From VRUE01 sp035548675 (GTDB lineage: Bacteria; Actinomycetota; Thermoleophilia; Solirubrobacterales; 70-9): a stretch of DNA of 9,911 bases. This document shows positions 6,641 through 9,911 of the stretch, piece after piece. Both the position numbers and the translations under genes were made by a program. The stretch lies in contig DASZSJ010000079.1 in NCBI GenBank assembly GCA_035548675.1, forward strand, positions 1 through 9,911, written 5' to 3'. Positions within the stretch are counted from its first letter, which is position 1, and every line of letters starts with the position of its first letter. The notes under the pieces are model-generated. The model saw nothing but the letters and a program-made list of their open reading frames with translations, searched no databases and was not told the origin of the DNA.

Positions 6641-6672
6641 GGGGCGGGCGGCAGGATCGTGCCGCCCGCCCC
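6641..6672 (-). terminator. Strong hairpin downstream of flagellin
   Basis: A perfect 13-bp G/C-rich inverted repeat (GGGGCGGGCGGCA at 6641-6653 with its complement at 6660-6672) around a 6-nt loop, beginning 13 bases after the flagellin stop codon. No U-tract follows on the minus strand, but G/C-rich stems without U-tracts are common after highly expressed actinobacterial genes. It separates flagellin from the CHAP operon reading in the same direction. Confidence 0.75.
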
Positions 6673-6685
6673 TGCCCCCGGCCCC

Positions 6686-7486
6686 TTAGCGGAGCAGCGT
6701 CAGCACCGATTGGCCGGACTGCTGAGCCTGGGCGAGCATCGCCGTGCCCGCCTGCTGCAGGATCTGCAGCTTCGTGAATTCGACCATTTCGGCGGCCATG
6801 TCCACGTCGCGGATCCGGCTTTCCGATGCGGTCAGGTTTTCCTGGTAGACCGACAGGTTGTTGAGGGTGTGTTCGAGGCGGTTCTGGACCGCGCCGAACT
6901 CTGCCCGCTGGGTCGAGACGGCGCCGATCGCGGTGTCGATCTCGGAGATGTCGGTTTCGGCGCCCAATTCGAACGCCGCGGCGCCGACGGCACCGCCGAG
7001 GCTGATCGTCGAGACCGTGATCACCTCGCCGTCGTTGGCACCGACCTGGAAGGTGACCGTGGCAGCTTCGTTCAGCAGCTTGATGCCGTTGAATTCGGTG
7101 CTGGTCCCGATCCGCTCGACCTCGCTGGCGAGCTGGTTCACCTCGGACTGGATCGATTCGCGATCGGCTTCCGAAAGCGAGCCGTTCTTGTACTGGACCG
7201 CGAGTTCGCGGACGCGCTGGAGCATCGAGTGGACCTCGTCCAGAGATCCCTCGGAGGTCTGCACCAGCGAGACTGCGTCCTGGGCGTTGCGCTGGGCCTG
7301 GCCGATGCCGCGGACCTGGGCCCGCAGCCTTTCGCTGATCGCCAGCCCGGCGGCGTCGTCGGCGGCGCGGTTGATGCGGTAGCCGGAGCTGAGCCGCTCC
7401 ATCGACTTGCTGAGGGCGTTGCTGGTCGACACCAGGTTGCGGTGCGCGTTGAACGCCTCGACATTGGTTTGAATGCGAAGGGACAT
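6686..7486 (-). CDS. fliC: Flagellin (filament subunit)
   Basis: Filament protein of 266 residues, about the minimum for a functional flagellin. Nearly all of it is the conserved D0/D1 helical core, with only about 60 residues of variable middle. N-terminus: MSLRIQTNVEAFNAHRNL, then LSSGYRINRAADDAAGLAIS (about 32-51). C-terminus: ASESRIRDVDMAAEMVEFTK (about 220-239) and QAGTAMLAQAQQ. The central LNEAATVTFQVGAND and later VQNRLEHTLNNLSVYQENL are typical. It could equally be named hag or flaA. AAGGAG (7502-7497) lies 10 bases before the ATG, within a hairpin loop. Promoter, CsrA-type leader and terminator are all visible around it, and FliW and CsrA are encoded 1.4-2.9 kb away. Confidence 0.96.
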   Translation of the reverse strand: MSLRIQTNVEAFNAHRNLVSTSNALSKSMERLSSGYRINRAADDAAGLAISERLRAQVRGIGQAQRNAQDAVSLVQTSEGSLDEVHSMLQRVRELAVQYKNGSLSEADRESIQSEVNQLASEVERIGTSTEFNGIKLLNEAATVTFQVGANDGEVITVSTISLGGAVGAAAFELGAETDISEIDTAIGAVSTQRAEFGAVQNRLEHTLNNLSVYQENLTASESRIRDVDMAAEMVEFTKLQILQQAGTAMLAQAQQSGQSVLTLLR

Positions 7487-7488
7487 TT

Positions 7489-7508
7489 CGATCTCACTCC
7501 TTGGATCG
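7489..7508 (-). promoter_or_regulatory. Flagellin leader hairpin 2: Shine-Dalgarno in the loop, candidate CsrA site
   Basis: On the minus strand CGATC (7508-7504) pairs with GATCG (7493-7489), leaving a 10-nt loop CAAGGAGTGA that contains the ribosome binding site AAGGAG. The CANGGAN core of the CsrA target motif is matched. Binding here would block ribosome access. The stem is only 5 bp, so the hairpin alone is weak. Confidence 0.55.
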
Positions 7509-7524
7509 GTTGGTTGACAGTCCC

Positions 7525-7545
7525 GGGACGACTCCCTGTCGTCCC
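7525..7545 (-). promoter_or_regulatory. Flagellin leader hairpin 1: GGA-loop, candidate upstream CsrA site
   Basis: On the minus strand GGGACGAC and GTCGTCCC form a perfect 8-bp stem around the loop AGGGA. Read through the stem top it gives AC-AGGGA-GU, one base short of the high-affinity CsrA target AC-ANGGAN-GU, in which AC and GU close the loop. It begins about 5 nt after the predicted transcription start, and its GGA is 35 nt upstream of the GGA in the ribosome binding site. Two sites of this kind are known in the Bacillus subtilis hag leader. Confidence 0.6.
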
Positions 7546-7556
7546 ATCGCCCCCGT

Positions 7557-7584
7557 TAATCGCCCGCGCCGCCGCCGGCTTGAG
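7557..7584 (-). promoter_or_regulatory. Candidate sigma-28 promoter of flagellin
   Basis: On the minus strand: CTCAAG (7584-7579), 14 bases, then GGCGATTA (7564-7557). The -35 element is identical to that of the flgF promoter and the spacing equals that of both other sites. Expected transcription start is about 7549-7551, giving a leader of roughly 60-65 nt that contains both GGA hairpins. Confidence 0.65.
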
Positions 7585-7596
7585 GCGAATTCGGGC

Positions 7597-7640
7597 GCCG
7601 CCGATCCGCCCATCCGACGCCGCCGATCCGCCCATCCGAC
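7597..7640. repeat. Perfect 22-bp tandem duplication upstream of the flagellin promoter
   Basis: Two identical 22-bp units, 7597-7618 and 7619-7640, each starting GCCGCCGATCC and ending CATCCGAC. They lie just upstream of the flagellin -35 element at 7579-7584. The CATCCGAC end occurs a third time, inverted, in the adjacent hairpin (7666-7673). A 22-bp period is about two helical turns, so a protein could bind both copies on the same face. No coding function. Confidence 0.8.
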
Positions 7641-7673
7641 TTTGACCGCACCCAGGTGGGCCAAAGTCGGATG
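7633..7673 (-). terminator. 12-bp inverted repeat between the ArsR/SRPBCC operon and flagellin
   Basis: CATCCGACTTTG (7633-7644) and its exact complement (7662-7673) enclose 17 bases that can themselves form a short CACC/GGTG pairing. It is 78 bases after the SRPBCC stop on the same strand, so it may be its terminator, but no U-tract follows. It overlaps the second 22-bp repeat and could instead be a regulatory site for flagellin. Confidence 0.45.
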
Positions 7674-7734
7674 CCTCACGTGATGCTGAATTTCCGGAAG
7701 CGCTCTTCTCGGAGAGCCCGGCGCCGCGGCGAAA

Positions 7735-7750
7735 GGCCGGTCGCGCGGCC
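7735..7750 (-). terminator. Small hairpin immediately after the SRPBCC stop codon
   Basis: On the minus strand GGCCG and CGGCC pair around a 6-nt loop directly after the TGA, followed by TTTC. The stem is short (5 bp), so it is a weak candidate; the longer inverted repeat at 7633-7673 may do the work. Confidence 0.3.
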
Positions 7751-8245
7751 TCACGCCTTCGCGCCGGCGAGGAGCGCGTCGATCTGGCCGAGGGCTTCGA
7801 CCATGCCCTGCTCCATCCCCATCTCGAGCACCTGTTCCATCCCCTCGCGGCTGCCGAACTTGGACTCGATCGACATCTTCGTGGCGCCGCCGGCCGCGGC
7901 GATCATTACCGTCGCGATCGTCGTCGGCATCTCGTCGTTCGGCTTGCCCTCGTCGTCGGCGAAGCCGTCTTCGAAGCGCAGCCGCTTGGGCGGCTCGACC
8001 TCCTCGATTCGCCACCAGCCGTGGTACTTCTGCCCCTCCGGGCCAGTCATGAAGTAGGCGGAGCGGCCGCCGGGGGAGAGGTCGTGCTCGACGAAGGTAG
8101 CGGGGTGCGATGGTGGCCCCCACCAGCGCTCCAGCTGCCGCGGGTCCGACCACATCTCCCAGACTCGCTCGGCGCTGGCGTCGAATTCGGCGGTGATCGT
8201 CATCGTCAGGGCGTCGAGGTCCTTGTTCACGTCGGTGACGGGCAT
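7751..8245 (-). CDS. SRPBCC / AHSA1-domain protein
   Basis: A 164-residue cytoplasmic protein with the START-like helix-grip fold. Family signature near the N-terminus: ITAEFDASAERVWEMWSDP (about 17-35), then LERWWGPP (38-45), the usual 'l..Ww.p' of AHSA1-like proteins. TGPEGQKYHGWWRIEEVEPPKRLRF follows, typical of the middle strands, with a long C-terminal helix (REGMEQVLEMGMEQGMVEALGQIDALL). The fold makes a hydrophobic ligand cavity; the ligand is unknown and no catalytic role can be read. The ATG at 8245 is preferred over upstream in-frame starts because it overlaps the repressor stop as TGATG and follows AAAGGAG by a suitable distance. Such proteins are very often the single downstream partner of an ArsR-type repressor, as here. 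No link to motility is evident. Confidence 0.9.
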   Translation of the reverse strand: MPVTDVNKDLDALTMTITAEFDASAERVWEMWSDPRQLERWWGPPSHPATFVEHDLSPGGRSAYFMTGPEGQKYHGWWRIEEVEPPKRLRFEDGFADDEGKPNDEMPTTIATVMIAAAGGATKMSIESKFGSREGMEQVLEMGMEQGMVEALGQIDALLAGAKA

Positions 8246-8601
8246 CAGCTGTCTCCTTTGTCTTCGTCGAGGATGAGGTCGATCCGCTCGATCCGGCCGC
8301 GCCACTCGGACGCGAGCCGGTCGAGCGCGGCGTGGGCACGTTTGAGGGCGTCGGCCTCGGCGCGCACGATCGACTCGCGCCCGACCCGGTGCTTGCTGAC
8401 CAATTCGGCCCGCTCCAGCACGGCGACGTGCTTCTGCACCGCCGCCAGGCTGATCGGGTACTTGCGAGCCAAGGCCGAGACCGAAAGCCGGCCCTCGCGA
8501 GCACGGCGGAGGATGTCGCGGCGGGTCGGGTCGGCCAGCGCCCCGAACAGCAGGTCGGCGGCCTTCTCGTCGTCGCGTTCCTCTTTGCTACTTACAACCA
8601 T
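8245..8601 (-). CDS. ArsR-family winged-helix transcriptional repressor
   Basis: A 118-residue regulator. The winged helix-turn-helix is clear: LLFGALADPTRRDILRRAREG (about 17-37), then SVSALARKYPISLAAVQKHVAVLERAELVSKHRVGRES (about 40-77), with VQKHVAVLE as recognition helix. The ELRCVC metal-binding motif of arsenic/cadmium sensors is absent and the protein has no cysteines in this region, so it belongs to the non-metal group paired with SRPBCC/AHSA1 genes. The ATG at 8601 is chosen because the family fold starts right after it, and an inverted repeat covers this codon; a longer in-frame extension to 8892 would run through palindromic intergenic DNA. Probably autoregulated, with translation of the partner coupled through the one-base TGATG overlap. 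Confidence 0.9.
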   Translation of the reverse strand: MVVSSKEERDDEKAADLLFGALADPTRRDILRRAREGRLSVSALARKYPISLAAVQKHVAVLERAELVSKHRVGRESIVRAEADALKRAHAALDRLASEWRGRIERIDLILDEDKGDS

Positions 8602-8617
8602 TAGGTTGCAGATTAAC
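8593..8617 (-). promoter_or_regulatory. Candidate ArsR operator and -10 element over the repressor start
   Basis: An inverted repeat with 7-base arms (6 of 7 matched), TACAACC-ATTA-GGTTGCA on the plus strand (8593-8610), spans the ATG at 8599-8601. Just upstream on the minus strand, GTTAAT (8617-8612) is a possible -10 element 10 bases from the ATG, which would give a nearly leaderless mRNA. No convincing -35 is seen. An AT-rich palindrome at this place suits self-repression by the ArsR protein. Confidence 0.5.
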
Positions 8618-8626
8618 AGAGGCGGA

Positions 8627-8675
8627 GAAGGATCGCGCGCGACCCTCCACCGGCGAAGGATCGCGCGCGACCTCC
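8627..8675. repeat. Tandem 21/22-bp repeats each centred on TCGCGCGCGA
   Basis: Two copies of GAAGGATCGCGCGCGAC followed by CCTCC or CTCC (8627-8648 and 8655-8675), with a 28-base period. Each contains the perfect 10-bp palindrome TCGCGCGCGA. They lie 26 bases upstream of the ArsR start codon. They may be operator sites for another regulator or a small duplication; no coding potential is apparent. Confidence 0.7.
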
Positions 8676-8684
8676 GCTGGAGAG

Positions 8685-8701
8685 GGCGGGCAGTGCCCGC
8701 C
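8685..8701. other. Short perfect hairpin GGCGGGC-AGT-GCCCGCC
   Basis: A 7-bp perfect inverted repeat with a 3-nt loop, between the tandem repeats and the structured element. No U-tract on either strand. The 8602-8892 interval holds no supportable gene, only this and the neighbouring palindromic elements. Confidence 0.4.
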
Positions 8702-8747
8702 GCGCACACCGACGGAGGTTGCGACCCCTGCGCCGCCTGAGCCGCAC

Positions 8748-8832
8748 TTTGGGCGAGCCCGCGCTGTCGAGCGTTCGATTGACCCCATATACGGTGGTAA
8801 ATCGAACGCTCGGCAGCGAGCACCGCGCGGGC
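8748..8832. repeat. Structured repeat element, copy 1 (long hairpin)
   Basis: The first 65 bases match copy 2 at 9845-9911 at about 80%. A 17-bp stem (8764-8780 with 8800-8816, one G.T pair) carries a 19-nt loop containing TATACGGTGG. An outer 7-bp stem (GCCCGCG at 8757-8763 with CGCGGGC at 8826-8832) is separated by a 9-nt one-sided bulge. The invariant parts are TTTGGGCGAGCCCGCG at the left edge and TTGACCC and TATACGGTGG in or near the loop. It looks like a REP-like intergenic palindrome or a structured RNA; it codes for nothing recognisable. Confidence 0.8.
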
Positions 8833-8860
8833 GGGACGCTTGGAATCGGAAAGAGGTCGT

Positions 8861-8886
8861 GATCCCACGGCTGCCGCCGTGGGATC
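8861..8886 (-). terminator. 11-bp perfect hairpin downstream of the unrecognised gene
   Basis: GATCCCACGGC (8861-8871) and GCCGTGGGATC (8876-8886) form a perfect 11-bp stem with a TGCC tetraloop, 6 bases after the TAG at 8893. It is well placed to terminate the minus-strand gene. The sequence that follows on the minus strand contains CTCTTT but no uninterrupted U-tract. Confidence 0.55.
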
Positions 8887-8892
8887 GATCAT

Positions 8893-9774
8893 CTAGCGCG
8901 CGGATCCGTCCGATGGGCGGCCGCATCGTCTCCCGCGCTCGAGCTCAGCAAGGCCCGCCCCGGGAGCCTCAACGACCCTTCCGCTTTCCCTTCTTCGGCT
9001 TCGCCTTGACGCACTTCGGCTTGCCTTTGACCTTTTTCCTGTGTTTCTCAGATCCGGCTTCACCAGCTCGGAGTCGAGCTGTAGATCGTTCGTGTTCCTC
9101 GGGCCCTCGAGCGCGGCAAGGCGATTGAGAAAGACATCGTCTGTCGCGTCTCTGAAGTTCATCGCGTAGTCCACCCTGAGGCGATCTCCCTCCTGCAGCA
9201 GCAGGGGGGAGATCAGGCCCAGGTCGGAATCGAGTTCGACGCCAATTCGGGCAAGCTCGAGCAGGGCGAGGGACTGCGGCCATGCTTTCTTCACGACGTC
9301 GTATGCAGCCCTTCGGAGGTCGGTGCCGAGGACGACAGCGCGGCCGTCGACGAGGATCTCCCAGATCGGATCGCCTCCGAGCGCATTTCCCGCGAAATAA
9401 TCCCCTGCCCACCCGAGGTCGTCCTGTCCTTCAAGTCGCTGGGCGATCCATTCCGAGTCGTGGCGGCTCGTCCGCGCTCCAGGCCGCAGCGCAAGCTCCA
9501 CCAGATGCTCTGGCCGAAATCGCCCGTCCCAGGCCTGGCCGGCACGGAGGGCCGTTTCCTCGTCGGGGAAGACGTAGAAGCCTGCGAGTCGCGAGATCGC
9601 CGTCGGGTGACAGCGCTGTCGAATCGCATCGAGTGCGAGCTCGGCTCGATAACGGCGCGCCCTCGTTGCGTCTCCCTTCACGCTCGCCAGATACCGGGTT
9701 GTCCAAAAGCTCAGCGCGGCCTCATGCGTCTGGCTCGCGGATACAACCTCGCCTCGATGGACGAGCCAAGCCAC
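8893..9774 (-). CDS. Unrecognised protein, probably frameshifted near its 3' end
   Basis: I do not recognise this family. The frame encodes 293 residues from a GTG at 9774. Residues 1-235 look like a genuine globular soluble protein: AISRLAGFYVFPDEETALRA (about 58-77), GDPIWEILVDGRAVVLGTDL (about 134-153), LALLELARIGVELDSDLGLI (about 169-188) and RVDYAMNFRDATDDVFLNRL (about 199-218). Beyond about residue 248 the frame turns into Arg/Ser codons such as CGA and AGA, while the overlapping frame reads KKVKGKPKCVKAKPKKGKRKGR and stops at 8969. One extra A in the A5 run at about 9043-9047 would join them into a 268-residue protein with a basic tail. Upstream, the frame remains open to the window edge, so the true start may be further left. 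Codon use is less GC-biased than in the flagellar genes and repeats flank it, suggesting acquisition. An enzyme such as an ADP-ribosyltransferase-like fold is imaginable but unsupported. Confidence 0.65.
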   Translation of the reverse strand: MAWLVHRGEVVSASQTHEAALSFWTTRYLASVKGDATRARRYRAELALDAIRQRCHPTAISRLAGFYVFPDEETALRAGQAWDGRFRPEHLVELALRPGARTSRHDSEWIAQRLEGQDDLGWAGDYFAGNALGGDPIWEILVDGRAVVLGTDLRRAAYDVVKKAWPQSLALLELARIGVELDSDLGLISPLLLQEGDRLRVDYAMNFRDATDDVFLNRLAALEGPRNTNDLQLDSELVKPDLRNTGKRSKASRSASRRSRRRESGRVVEAPGAGLAELERGRRCGRPSDGSAR

Positions 9775-9844
9775 TAGATGATTGATTCCACGAATTTCGT
9801 CAGCAACGGACCCAGGAAGAGGCAGAAGCCGACCGACAGGCGAT

Positions 9845-9911
9845 TTTGGGCGAGCCCGCGGTGTCGAGTGTTGAGTTGACCCACGTATACGGTGGCAAAC
9901 CAGACACTCGG
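9845..9911. repeat. Structured repeat element, copy 2 (cut by the window edge)
   Basis: Second copy of the element at 8748-8832, in the same orientation, 1097 bases further on; its right part runs off the window. The inner stem persists: CGAGTGTT (9865-9872) with GACACTCG (9903-9910), and GTT (9875-9877) with AAC (9898-9900), with two mismatched pairs between. Two stem pairs have changed on both sides relative to copy 1 (C-G to T-A and A-T to G-C), so pairing is maintained. Confidence 0.75.

Noticed and set aside
6659..7645. Plus-strand open frame of 328 codons opposite flagellin
   Set aside because: The minus strand encodes an unmistakable flagellin with promoter, ribosome binding site and terminator; the plus frame has no recognisable protein features.
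8627..8675. Short CRISPR-like array
   Set aside because: There are only two repeats, separated by 6 bases rather than 30 or more, and no cas gene is near.
9043..9047. Programmed ribosomal frameshifting at the A5 run
   Set aside because: The run does not form an X XXY YYZ slippery heptamer in the zero frame that allows re-pairing of both tRNAs (AGG cannot slip well to AAG), and no clear downstream stimulator is seen. A one-base deletion or sequencing error is simpler.
8748..9911. Insertion sequence or composite transposon with the repeats as ends
   Set aside because: No transposase is encoded between the repeats, the copies are direct rather than inverted, they have diverged by about 20%, and no target-site duplication could be seen. 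Mobility remains possible but is not shown.

Overview
The window is GC-rich chromosomal DNA with strong G/C bias at third codon positions. It is mostly flagellar. A FliW/CsrA pair, a compact flagellin, GTG starts, several apparently leaderless genes and arginine-rich coding all suggest a flagellated, high-GC Gram-positive. A deep-branching actinobacterium of the Thermoleophilia/Solirubrobacterales type is my best guess; this is inferred from gene content and composition, since no rRNA is present.

Positions 166-5297 (+) form one tight operon in assembly order: two rod proteins (flgF-like, flgG), an 87-residue rod-cap protein equivalent to the N-terminal half of FlgJ, an FlgN-like chaperone, the hook-filament junction proteins FlgK and FlgL, then FliW and CsrA, the post-transcriptional switch for flagellin. 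Several genes overlap by ATGA. Facing it at 5278-6551 (-) is a two-gene operon: a CHAP-domain peptidoglycan hydrolase (probably the missing enzymatic half of FlgJ) and a LuxR-type regulator with a degenerate receiver domain, whose 3' end overlaps the 3' end of csrA. Flagellin lies next at 6686-7486 (-), with a strong hairpin after its stop codon.

Three sites share the architecture CTMAAG-N14-GSCGAWTA, close to the motility sigma factor (sigma-28/FliA/SigD) consensus. They lie before flgF, before the CHAP gene and before flagellin. The first two end 9 bases from the ATG, implying leaderless or nearly leaderless mRNA. The flagellin site instead precedes a leader of about 60 nt that can form two hairpins, each with a GGA in its loop; the second loop carries the Shine-Dalgarno sequence. 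This is the layout expected for CsrA repression relieved by FliW, so promoter, target, repressor and antagonist all appear to be in this window.

From 7674 the content changes. An ArsR-type repressor and an SRPBCC/AHSA1 protein form a translationally coupled pair (8601 to 7751, -) with an inverted repeat over the repressor's start codon. Beyond lies an intergenic region rich in palindromes. The last gene (8893-9774, -) is unrecognised, has less GC-biased codon use, and is bracketed by two copies (about 80% identical) of a structured repeat whose stem shows compensatory base changes. The gene also appears to carry a one-base frameshift near its 3' end that hides a lysine-rich tail. The repeat-flanked gene and the flagellin leader are the most interesting parts of the window.
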